Shown piece after piece: positions 44,423 to 53,146 of a stretch of 64,000 nucleotides of DNA; positions within the stretch are counted from its first letter, which is position 1, and every line of letters begins with the position of its first letter. The translations under genes and the position numbers were made by a program. Origin of the DNA: Paenibacillus sp. 37 (GTDB lineage: Bacteria > Bacillota > Bacilli > Paenibacillales > Paenibacillaceae). The stretch spans positions 2,852,001-2,916,000 of the forward strand of contig NZ_CP043761.1 of assembly GCF_008386395.1 (NCBI RefSeq), read 5' to 3'. The notes beneath the pieces were generated by a model. That model saw only the letters and a list, made by a program, of their open reading frames with translations. It did not search any database and had not been told where the DNA came from.

Positions 44423-45166
44423 ATGACGGCATTCATCATAAAGCAAAGCATCATGTTTGTCATACTGTACGGAATCCAATTTTTGATCGGAACGATTGTA
44501 CTCAAATATCAGTTGCGTGTGAATTACGCTCGTAAAATTGTTCATTTCATGTCATTTATTACACCGTTAGCTATTGAAATGATCGTGAGTTCCAGTACAG
44601 GGTATACCGGGCCCATTTTTATCGTCGGAATGCTGATGAACTGCGTTATCATGCTCATTTATATTAAGCCAATTCGCGAGAAAAGTGTATTGGTTCAACG
44701 CATGTTTGCTTCTTTTGACCGTCCCGAAGATCGTCCTCATACTTTGCTATGGATGAATACGCAATTAATTGCCGGCTACGTCGTTCTGGCACCATGCTTT
44801 CTGTATTTTCAAAGCATAGGTTATGGCACGCTGGCCTTTATTCCCGTTATCATCAATGGACTAGGGGACGGGCTTGCCGAACCGATCGGTATTCGCTTTG
44901 GGAAACATAAATATCGCGTTCATGCCTTGTTTTCGAAGAAAAAGTTTACGAGAAGTATCGAAGGCAGTTTATGTGTGTTTCTATCAGCAGTGTTGATCCT
45001 TTTGGTGTTTGCAAGCAGTTTTACTGTTCCACAATTAGTTGTTGCACTGCTAATTCTTCCTATAGCTGTAACTCTGGCTGAGGCATTCTCACCTCATACC
45101 ATAGATACTCCGTTTATACTTATCGTTGGTTTTGCGTGTTTGTATATGATCATTTCATTTGTTTAA
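44423..45166 (+). CDS. Polyprenol/dolichol kinase-like membrane protein (SEC59/VTE5 family, COG0170)
   Basis: 247 aa with seven or so membrane helices and the signature blocks of the CTP-dependent dolichol/phytol/diacylglycerol kinase family: 'YARKIVHF' near the N-terminus, 'GLGDGLAEPIGIRFGKHKY', 'KKFTRSIEGSL' and the C-terminal 'TLAEAFSPHTIDTPF'. By family it should phosphorylate a lipid alcohol. The pairing with uppP suggests undecaprenol, giving C55-P. The substrate is inferred. ATG 44423 follows GGGGTGGGAG; GTG 44408 is in frame. Only 15 bp separate it from the PksB-like gene, so it belongs to the PKS transcription unit. Confidence 0.78.
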   Translation: MTAFIIKQSIMFVILYGIQFLIGTIVLKYQLRVNYARKIVHFMSFITPLAIEMIVSSSTGYTGPIFIVGMLMNCVIMLIYIKPIREKSVLVQRMFASFDRPEDRPHTLLWMNTQLIAGYVVLAPCFLYFQSIGYGTLAFIPVIINGLGDGLAEPIGIRFGKHKYRVHALFSKKKFTRSIEGSLCVFLSAVLILLVFASSFTVPQLVVALLILPIAVTLAEAFSPHTIDTPFILIVGFACLYMIISFV

Positions 45167-45181
45167 CAAGGGGAACTTCTT

Positions 45182-45862
45182 ATGACAACCAGTGAATACA
45201 AGGTTATTTCTATTAAATCCAGTTATGAAGCATTCATTAATTATAGCTATATCGTCGTTGATGAAGCGACTCAGGAGGCAGCGGTAATTGATCCTTCCTG
45301 GGACCTTGAAGCCATTCTGGATTCCCTGGAAGCTGAGCAGGCCAAACTCACACACATCCTGTTGACACATTCCCATGCGGATCATGTTCATCTTGTAGGA
45401 GCATTGCTCGAACGTTTTAATCCTCGGGTTTATATGGGGGGAGCGGAAATTGATTTTTTTAAGTACCACTGTAAGAATTTGAAGCCTGTAAAGGATCGAG
45501 ATGCCGTTTTAATAGGCAATACACTGATATCCTGTATAAGCACCCCAGGACATACGCCAGGTTCTATATGTTATTCATTAACAAATCATATTTTTACAGG
45601 AGATACTCTGTTTGCAGAGGGATGTGGCATATGCCCCGAACGCGGAGGAGATCCAGGTGCGATGTATCAGAGTTTGCAAAAAATACGGCAACAAATACAT
45701 CCTTCCGTCAGGGTATACCCTGCACATTCATTTGGCGTTGAACCGGGTCAGACACTTCAGATGCTGCTTGAGAGAAACATATATTTTAATATTTCGGATG
45801 AAGAACAGTTTATCGCTTTTCGTATGCGTAAGAATCAGCCGGATGCCAAAAGTTTTGTGTGA
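45182..45862 (+). CDS. MBL-fold hydrolase, PksB/BaeB-like
   Basis: A 226-aa metallo-beta-lactamase-fold (glyoxalase II type) protein. The metal motif HSHADH lies in 'ILLTHSHADHVHLVG', the third His in 'STPGHTPGSI', the bridging Asp in 'IFTGDTLF' and the last His in 'VYPAHSFG'. Homologues (PksB, BaeB) are standard members of trans-AT PKS clusters in Bacillales, where they are thought to hydrolyse thioesters. An AAGGGGA site precedes ATG 45182. It is followed 20 bp later by the AT-AT-ER gene. Confidence 0.9.
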   Translation: MTTSEYKVISIKSSYEAFINYSYIVVDEATQEAAVIDPSWDLEAILDSLEAEQAKLTHILLTHSHADHVHLVGALLERFNPRVYMGGAEIDFFKYHCKNLKPVKDRDAVLIGNTLISCISTPGHTPGSICYSLTNHIFTGDTLFAEGCGICPERGGDPGAMYQSLQKIRQQIHPSVRVYPAHSFGVEPGQTLQMLLERNIYFNISDEEQFIAFRMRKNQPDAKSFV

Positions 45863-45882
45863 AGGAACAAGGGGTGTGACTT

Positions 45883-48800
45883 GTGAAGGAAAATATTGTT
45901 TTTATGTTCTCCGGTCAGGGTTCACAATATCTTCAGGCGGGAAAGGAACTATACCAGAATTATCCGGTATTTCGCCAATGGATGTTGCAGATGGATCGTT
46001 GGGTTCAAGACATCGGCGGCAAATCCATTATACAGGAATTATATGATTCCAATCCGTCTTATCCTGATGATTTCAATGAAACTCTAGTTACACATCCGGC
46101 CATTTATATGTTGGAATACGCGCTTGCCAGAACGTTAATGGAGAGCGGTGTCATGCCTACAACCGTTGTGGGCACCAGTTTAGGGGAGTTTGCCGCAGCG
46201 GCTGTATCCAACGTAATAACTCCCAAGGCGGGACTCGAAGCGGTTTATAGACAAGCTGAAATCATTCACAAGACATGTATTCCAGGAAGCATGCTTGCTG
46301 TATTGCATAGTCGTGAAGTCTATGATACCAATCTGGAGCTGCATGCAGAGTGCGAGCTTGTTGCTGTGAATTCATCAAATCATCTAGTAATCTCTGGAAG
46401 TATGAAAGGGGTTACAAAAGCAGAGGATTGGCTGAAAAGTCAGGGGATTACTTATGTCAGATTGCCTGTGACTCACGGCTTTCATTCAGCCTATATCGAT
46501 CCTGCGGCCAAAGAGTACTTAGCCTATCTGGACAAGCAGTCATATCATGCTCCCACGATCCCGCTTGTCTCCAGTTTGACGGGACAACCTGTGACCAAGG
46601 TATCTACCGATCATTTTTGGCAAGTTGTCAAGGAACCGATCCTATTTTCTCGCGCGTTAACCCATATAAAAGAAGAGAAACCGAATAGTATATTTCTGGA
46701 TTTGGGGCCTTCGGGTACACTTTCCAGCCTCGTAAATCAGATTAGCCACAGGAAGGAACGAACATATATAACCATGACTCCCTTCCATCAGGATGCAAAA
46801 CATGTGGAACAGATCATTAGTCGTTACGCCAATTCGAATGAAACTGGAGGGGATGAACCTTTGTGGGCATATGTATTTCCAGGGCAGGGATCACAGAAGT
46901 TGGGCATGGGTGAAGGATTATTTGAGCAGTTTCCAGAGTTGACTCGGCAGGCGGATGATATTCTTGGATTTTCCATTCAGGAACTGTGCTTGTACGATCG
47001 GTCTCAGCAATTGAGCCTGACAGAATATACACAGCCGGCTTTGTTTGTTGTTAATGCCATGATGTATCTACATAAAATCAAGGAAATGGGCAGAAAGCCA
47101 TGCTTGGTTTCAGGCCACAGTCTGGGAGAATACAATGCGCTTTTTGCCGCAGACGTATTTGATTTTGCTACAGGATTGAAGCTTGTACATAAAAGAGGAG
47201 AAATCATGAGCAGGGCCCCTAAAGGGGGGATGGCCGCGGTTATCGGTTTAACCGAGAGTGCATTGAAGACAATCCTTCAACGATTTGGACTGCATCAACT
47301 GGATATCGCCAATCTGAACTCTCCGACCCAAATTGTTTTGGCAGGGCCTCAAGAAATCATTGATCAGGCCAAACCGATTTTTGAGCAAAACGGTGCACAA
47401 ATGTATATCCCTCTCAGGGTCAGCGGGGCATTTCATTCCCGTTATATGGAGGAATCAGCCAAACAATTCGATCAGCACCTCCAGCATTATACATTTTCCG
47501 CTCCAACGATGACCGTCATCTCAAATTATACAGCGCAGCCCTACCGTACAAATGAAATTCATGCCAATTTGGTGCACCAAATTACACATCCGGTTCGCTG
47601 GTGTGAAACGGTAAGGGTTCTGATGGGCATGGGCGTAAACACAATAGAAGAGATCGGTCCAGGCAACGTGCTGACTAAGTTGGTTACAAAGATTCAGACA
47701 GAGTGCGGACCCATCGTATATCGTCCTGATGACATGTCTGTCCAACCGTTATCGTCAGCAGTTCACCCCGATACTCCAATATCATCCGTTTTACAATCTG
47801 GCAGCCAAGGAACTCGACTGGCCGAGTCTCTTGGCTCGAAACCCTTCAAAAAGGACTATAATTTGAAATTGGCCTATTTGACAGGTGCAATGTACAGAGG
47901 CATTGCTTCGGCGGAGATGGTTGTTAAAGTGGGGCAATCAGGAATGATGGGCTTTTTGGGCACAGGGGGGTTAAGCCTGAAGCAGATCGAAGAAGGAATT
48001 GATTATATACAACACCATTTGCAGGATGGACAGGCGTATGGGTTAAATCTTCTTCATCAAATGACTCATCCTGAACGAGAAGAAGAACAAGTTAACTTAT
48101 TACTACGTAAAGGTGTAAATACAGTAGAGGCTTCTGCCTTCATGGGTGTTACTCCGGCATTAATCAAGTACCGTGCCCATGGACTGAAGCGTTCTTCAGA
48201 CGGGCGAGTATCCACAACGAATCGCATTATTGCCAAAGTATCCAGACCAGAAGTGGCTGAAGCATTTTTAAGCCCCGCTCCGGAATTCATGGTTGAGAAG
48301 ATGTTGAAGGAAAACAAGATTACATCTGTTCAGGCAGAACTCCTGAAAAAAGTACCCATTGCAGAGGATCTGTGCCTTGAGGCTGATTCGGGTGGACATA
48401 CAGATGCGGGTGTGGCGTATGTCATGCTGCCTGCCATGGTTCGTCTTCGCAATACGATGATGGAAAAGTACGGTTATTCGAAAGAAGTTCGCATTGGTGC
48501 TGCCGGTGGTATTGGTACACCTGAAGCAGCAGCAGCAGCATTTTTGCTCGGAGCGGATTTTATCGTAACAGGTTCAATCAATCAATGCACGGTTGAAGCA
48601 GCTACTAGCGATGCTGCCAAGGATTTACTACAGGATATGAACATTCACGACACGGAATATGCCCCTGCTGGAGATATGTTTGAGATTGGAGCCAAGGTAC
48701 AGGTTCTTCGCAAAGGTGTATTTTTCCCCGCGAGAGCGAACAAGCTTTATGATTTATATCGGCAGCATGATTCTTTGAATGACATTAGCGAAAAAAACAA

Positions 48801-49170
48801 ACAGCAGCTGGAAAACAAATATTTCAAAAAAACCTTTGATGAAGTATACCGCCAGGTTGTTCAATATAGATCTTCCGAGGAAATACAGAAAGCCGAGCAG
48901 AATCCCAAGTACAAAATGGCCTTGGTGTTTAAGTGGTATTTTGCCCACAGTACAAAGCTTGCAATGGAAGGAACAGCAGGTCATCAGGTCGATTATCAAA
49001 TCCACTGTGGTCCAGCCTTGGGAGCTTTTAATCAATGGGTGAAAGGCACAAATCTCGAGGACTGGAGAAACCGTCGTGTAGCTGAAGTGGGCATAAAGTT
49101 GATGGAAGATACGGCTTTGGTTTTACAGGAACGATTGAAGCAATTGGCTGTGCAGGTTGAGACGAACTAA
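45883..49170 (+). CDS. Trans-acting AT-AT-ER protein of a trans-AT PKS
   Basis: 1095 aa, three enzymes in one chain. The first AT (about 1-300) has nucleophile Ser99 in GTSLGEF but Gln124 where malonyl transferases have Arg ('YRQAEII'); this is the signature of acyl hydrolases that clear stalled chains. The second AT (about 325-620) has Ser413 in GHSLGEY, an intact 'KRGEIM' Arg and 'GAFHS', so it should load malonyl units onto all ACPs. The C-terminal ER (about 665-1090) is the FMN-type PfaD-like enoyl reductase ('GAAGGIGTPEAAAAAFLLGADFIVTGS') that acts in trans. Start GTG 45883 with an AAGGGGTGTG site. B. subtilis spreads these over PksC, PksD and PksE. Confidence 0.93.
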   Translation: MKENIVFMFSGQGSQYLQAGKELYQNYPVFRQWMLQMDRWVQDIGGKSIIQELYDSNPSYPDDFNETLVTHPAIYMLEYALARTLMESGVMPTTVVGTSLGEFAAAAVSNVITPKAGLEAVYRQAEIIHKTCIPGSMLAVLHSREVYDTNLELHAECELVAVNSSNHLVISGSMKGVTKAEDWLKSQGITYVRLPVTHGFHSAYIDPAAKEYLAYLDKQSYHAPTIPLVSSLTGQPVTKVSTDHFWQVVKEPILFSRALTHIKEEKPNSIFLDLGPSGTLSSLVNQISHRKERTYITMTPFHQDAKHVEQIISRYANSNETGGDEPLWAYVFPGQGSQKLGMGEGLFEQFPELTRQADDILGFSIQELCLYDRSQQLSLTEYTQPALFVVNAMMYLHKIKEMGRKPCLVSGHSLGEYNALFAADVFDFATGLKLVHKRGEIMSRAPKGGMAAVIGLTESALKTILQRFGLHQLDIANLNSPTQIVLAGPQEIIDQAKPIFEQNGAQMYIPLRVSGAFHSRYMEESAKQFDQHLQHYTFSAPTMTVISNYTAQPYRTNEIHANLVHQITHPVRWCETVRVLMGMGVNTIEEIGPGNVLTKLVTKIQTECGPIVYRPDDMSVQPLSSAVHPDTPISSVLQSGSQGTRLAESLGSKPFKKDYNLKLAYLTGAMYRGIASAEMVVKVGQSGMMGFLGTGGLSLKQIEEGIDYIQHHLQDGQAYGLNLLHQMTHPEREEEQVNLLLRKGVNTVEASAFMGVTPALIKYRAHGLKRSSDGRVSTTNRIIAKVSRPEVAEAFLSPAPEFMVEKMLKENKITSVQAELLKKVPIAEDLCLEADSGGHTDAGVAYVMLPAMVRLRNTMMEKYGYSKEVRIGAAGGIGTPEAAAAAFLLGADFIVTGSINQCTVEAATSDAAKDLLQDMNIHDTEYAPAGDMFEIGAKVQVLRKGVFFPARANKLYDLYRQHDSLNDISEKNKQQLENKYFKKTFDEVYRQVVQYRSSEEIQKAEQNPKYKMALVFKWYFAHSTKLAMEGTAGHQVDYQIHCGPALGAFNQWVKGTNLEDWRNRRVAEVGIKLMEDTALVLQERLKQLAVQVETN

Positions 49171-49201
49171 CTTTTAGCATGGTTAGGGACAGGGGGGTGT
49201 G

Positions 49202-52200
49202 ATGATGCGACAAAAGAAGGACACGAAATCAACATCCGATAGTAATCCGGAAATGAGCCTTACGGATATTGTGATCGTCGGTATGGCGTGCAGGTTTCCG
49301 CAGGCTAATCATTATACGACGTTTTGGGATAATCTTGCGAATGGTGTGGATTCCGTCAGGGAGGTTACCCCAGATCGATGGGATGTATCAAAGTTCTATT
49401 CTCAAGATATTGACGCCCCTAATAAGAGTATTGGAAAATGGTGCGGTCTGCTGGATGATGTGTATTCTTTTGACCACCGCTTTTTTAGTATCTCTCCCCG
49501 AGAGGCCAAAAATATGGATCCTCAGCAACGAATGATACTTGAAGTATCCTGGCAATGCATAGAGGATTCCGGGATTTCGCTTCAAAGGTTACAGAATCAG
49601 ATCACTTCCGTTTATGCCGGAGTAATGACAGTAGATCACCGCCAAATGGCTTGCCTTCCCGAATTGGAGATAGATAGCTACGCTTGTCTTGGAAATTATG
49701 AAAGTATTCTTGCCAATCGAATTTCTTACGTCATGGACCTCAAGGGCGCGAGTATATCGGTAAATGCAGCTTGTGCATCTTCATTAGTAGCCGTGCATGA
49801 AGCCAAACAAGCCCTGCAACGAAAAGAGTGCAATTACGCCTTGGCTGCCTGTGTAAATCTAAATTTGCATCCCTGGAAGTTTATTTCATTTTCCAAGTCA
49901 AGAATGTTAAGTCCGGATGGGCGTTGTAAGACCTTTGATAAGGAAGCCAATGGTTATGTACCAGGGGATGGAGCAGGCGTACTGTTGCTTCAAAGGCTTG
50001 AAGATGCTTTAGCGGAAGGCAATCATATCTACGGGATTATCAAAGGATCTGCCTGCAATCATGGTGGAAGAAGCGCATCCATAACTGCTCCGAGCATGAA
50101 GGCACAACAAGACGTCATCTTGGCTGCTTATCAGGATGCAGATATTTCCCCGGAAATGGTCACTTATATTGAGGCACATGGAACGGGAACGTCGTTGGGA
50201 GATCCGATTGAAATTGAAGCGCTTAAAAATGCATTTGCTGCCTATACTTCCCGAGCCCAATTCTGTCGGATTGGCTCGGTAAAAACCAATATTGGCCACT
50301 TGGAGAGCGCTGCGGGCATGGCTGGTATTGTGAAAGTGATCATGATGATGAAACATGGTAAAATACCTGCCAACCTTCATTTTAACGATCCTAATCCGAT
50401 CATAGATTTTAAGAGTACTCCTTTTGAAGTGACAAGGGCTCTAACGGATTGGAACAGTGCTGGCGAAGGTTTGCCTTTAAGAGCGGGCATAAGCTCTTTC
50501 GGTTTTGGTGGAGTCAACGCACATCTGGTGATTGAACAGTGGTGCGCTGCACCCTCGAATAAACAGAAGGATGATGCAGCAGCAGCCCGTTCTCAGCTGT
50601 TCACGCTATCTGGAAAATCAAAATGGCATTTGGAAAAACAGCTTGAATCGTGGAGAGCATTCTCGCTCACACCCGAGTTTGAAGATTGTACGCTGCGTGA
50701 TATTAGTGGAACATTATTCACGGGAAGAGTGGCTTTTCCTTATCGTTATGCTGTGATGGCAGACAACTTACAGCAGTTGAAGGAAGAGTTGCATTCGGAA
50801 TCAAGTCGTCCTTTCATGCCAAAACAGCAAAAGTGGGCAATAAGAGTGGGGCACTTTTCCTATATAAACTATGAGCAATTTAGCATGTTAACCCGTGATT
50901 TACCGCACGTGGAGGACATCGTTCAATCCTTACTGGATCAAATTGCTGATCGTCCACTTGCCGATCATTATCGGCGGATGTTCTACAATGAACCATGGGA
51001 AGAAGAGACACTTCCATGCTGTCAGTTCATTGCTGGATACGCCGTCCTTCGATGTTTACTTGATGCGGGCTTAAAAGTGGAATGGATGACAGGGGAACGT
51101 GCAGGGATGTGGGCAGTTCTTGGGGTAAACCAGATGATTGTGCCAGAACAAATTCTTTTGAGGCTTGCAGGGGGAAATGAAGCTAACATCTTTAAACTCC
51201 ATCGTCCGTGTATTCCCTATTATGATCCCACATTGCAAGACATTTTGTATCCGGTTTCTTTTAACGAGGCCTATCTTCGTCACTTGTTGGGTGGCACACT
51301 AGTTGATAGTGTGGGCTCTGGGAACAGACAAGATGATCGATTGGAATATCCAATGGTCAGTGATAACGAACAGGTTCAATATTATCTAACTAAGGGTCAA
51401 TCACTCATCTCTCATCAGTTCACCTTCAGAAAGTATATAGATGAATGGTCGAATCTTCTAGGTAAAGTAAGTGGGGACGATTGGGATTTGGAAGAGTTGC
51501 TTGGGAAGCCTCTTGATGTCTTGATGGTTACGGAGCTTTCCACTCAACAGTTGTTCATTATCGTTACAGCTGTGGCTCATTCACTGCGGAGGTTGAATCG
51601 CAAATGGGATTTGACGATCATGACTGAGCCCGATCCACGATTCGAACAAATATTGGATCTGATGGACGATCACATTTTACTTCCTGAAATGGTCGCCCAG
51701 CTTGTTTTGGATTCCAATGCGGATTATAAGGCGATTGCCCAATCCATGAACCTGAAACAGCAACAGATGCATACGGATCAAAACGAAAACCCATTACATG
51801 ACCTAAACGATAACCTGCCCGAAATTGGAAATGTTGAGCAATGGCTGCATCAAACACAAGAAAGCCAAGTTGATCTGGAAAAAATTTCGACAGACATCAA
51901 GATCATCGACATCGGAGTAGTTCAATCGGCCGCACCTGATACGCTGAAACTTGCTTTAAAAGAGGATGAAGCAGGATATGACGTCTGGAATATCCTCGGT
52001 CAGTTATGGCTCCATGGCGTGAATGTGAGGTGGGACCTATGGTTCCCTTCAGGAACATTTAACAAGTGTGCCCTGCCGACTCAGCGTTTCGAGTCTGTAA
52101 TACATCGATTACATGACAATAACAATACCCTGGCTAATCCATCGGTTATGGATGTACATAAGCTTCCGCGTCCACAGGGGAAGGGGATAGATCCAGCTTT

Positions 52201-53146
52201 ACACCCGATGATTGGCTGGAATACCTCAACCTTGGACGAATTCAAGTACCAAACGCTGTTTACTGGCAAAGAATTTTTTCTGAATGATCATATCGTAGAT
52301 GGTAAACGGACTTTACCAGGTGTGGCTTATTTGGAAATGGCATTGGCCGCTGCGCAGAAGGCAGGAATCCAGGAGGTTACTGGTTTTGGTGAAGTGGTGT
52401 GGTCAAGACCCCTGACGGTTATGGAGCATCCTGTTGAAGTAAATATTTCTTTGTCAAGAGCTGAGGGAAAAGTTCATTTTCACGTATGGACCGGCGATGA
52501 TTCAAACTCCAGACGAATTCACGGGCAAGGAACGTTGTATGAAATAAAAATGGAAGGCAATAAACAAGTCTTGCGACAAGGCACTGAATACGGAGTTAAA
52601 CGTGATATGGATGCGATTAGAAGAAGGTGTGTTGACCCTGTTCCAGGAGTATATCGCACGCTTGAAAAGAGTCTTCTCGTCTACGGTCCATCCTTTCAAT
52701 CCATAACGGATTGTTGGGTGAGTGAAGATGAGGCTATTGCCAGCTTTGCGCTCTCACTCCCTTGTGATGAACAGTCACATGCCTACACGCTTCATCCTGT
52801 AACGATGGACAGTGCTTTGCAGACAGCGATGTTACTTGTCCAAAAGGTAAGCTCTAGTCTTTGTATGCCCTATTCCATAGGTACGGTCAAATGGTGGAAT
52901 CGGCTTCCCGACAAGGGAAGTGTGTATGTTAGGCAGCAGAGTACACAAGGGGGAAAAGCGTTCAAGTTTGATATTGTCTTGCTTAATAAACAGGAACAAA
53001 TATGCATGGAGATGCGTGATTTTACGGTAAGACAGGTTCAGGACAAAAAGCGCCATGCGAAGGACTCACTGAAAACACTTTTGCAAAGATTGGAAGCCGG
53101 AGAGGTTGAACCCATTGATGTCTTAACTTATATGGAGGAACGATGA
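49202..53146 (+). CDS. Trans-AT polyketide synthase: KS - degenerate AT-like region - DH
   Basis: 1314 aa. KS (about 18-445): Cys191 in 'NAACASSL' (the usual DTACSSS start is altered), His in EAHGTGT and in NIGHLE are intact. About 550 residues then separate KS from DH. Within them 'CQFIAGYAVLRCLLDAGLKVEWMTGERAGMWAV' (about 606-640) aligns with the AT active-site region, but GHSxG has become GERAG and the GQGSQ loop is lost, so this AT is dead. DH (about 1000-1300): His1030 in HIVDGKRTLP and Asp1203 in DSALQ are present. There is no ACP or KR; these follow at the start of the next gene, which overlaps by ATGA. The start is ATG 49202 or 49205 after GGGGGGTG. Confidence 0.92.
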   Translation: MMRQKKDTKSTSDSNPEMSLTDIVIVGMACRFPQANHYTTFWDNLANGVDSVREVTPDRWDVSKFYSQDIDAPNKSIGKWCGLLDDVYSFDHRFFSISPREAKNMDPQQRMILEVSWQCIEDSGISLQRLQNQITSVYAGVMTVDHRQMACLPELEIDSYACLGNYESILANRISYVMDLKGASISVNAACASSLVAVHEAKQALQRKECNYALAACVNLNLHPWKFISFSKSRMLSPDGRCKTFDKEANGYVPGDGAGVLLLQRLEDALAEGNHIYGIIKGSACNHGGRSASITAPSMKAQQDVILAAYQDADISPEMVTYIEAHGTGTSLGDPIEIEALKNAFAAYTSRAQFCRIGSVKTNIGHLESAAGMAGIVKVIMMMKHGKIPANLHFNDPNPIIDFKSTPFEVTRALTDWNSAGEGLPLRAGISSFGFGGVNAHLVIEQWCAAPSNKQKDDAAAARSQLFTLSGKSKWHLEKQLESWRAFSLTPEFEDCTLRDISGTLFTGRVAFPYRYAVMADNLQQLKEELHSESSRPFMPKQQKWAIRVGHFSYINYEQFSMLTRDLPHVEDIVQSLLDQIADRPLADHYRRMFYNEPWEEETLPCCQFIAGYAVLRCLLDAGLKVEWMTGERAGMWAVLGVNQMIVPEQILLRLAGGNEANIFKLHRPCIPYYDPTLQDILYPVSFNEAYLRHLLGGTLVDSVGSGNRQDDRLEYPMVSDNEQVQYYLTKGQSLISHQFTFRKYIDEWSNLLGKVSGDDWDLEELLGKPLDVLMVTELSTQQLFIIVTAVAHSLRRLNRKWDLTIMTEPDPRFEQILDLMDDHILLPEMVAQLVLDSNADYKAIAQSMNLKQQQMHTDQNENPLHDLNDNLPEIGNVEQWLHQTQESQVDLEKISTDIKIIDIGVVQSAAPDTLKLALKEDEAGYDVWNILGQLWLHGVNVRWDLWFPSGTFNKCALPTQRFESVIHRLHDNNNTLANPSVMDVHKLPRPQGKGIDPALHPMIGWNTSTLDEFKYQTLFTGKEFFLNDHIVDGKRTLPGVAYLEMALAAAQKAGIQEVTGFGEVVWSRPLTVMEHPVEVNISLSRAEGKVHFHVWTGDDSNSRRIHGQGTLYEIKMEGNKQVLRQGTEYGVKRDMDAIRRRCVDPVPGVYRTLEKSLLVYGPSFQSITDCWVSEDEAIASFALSLPCDEQSHAYTLHPVTMDSALQTAMLLVQKVSSSLCMPYSIGTVKWWNRLPDKGSVYVRQQSTQGGKAFKFDIVLLNKQEQICMEMRDFTVRQVQDKKRHAKDSLKTLLQRLEAGEVEPIDVLTYMEER

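Noticed and set aside
46350..49042. Several 70-110 aa frames within the AT-AT-ER gene
   Set aside because: Out-of-phase shadows of a long, clearly conserved coding sequence.
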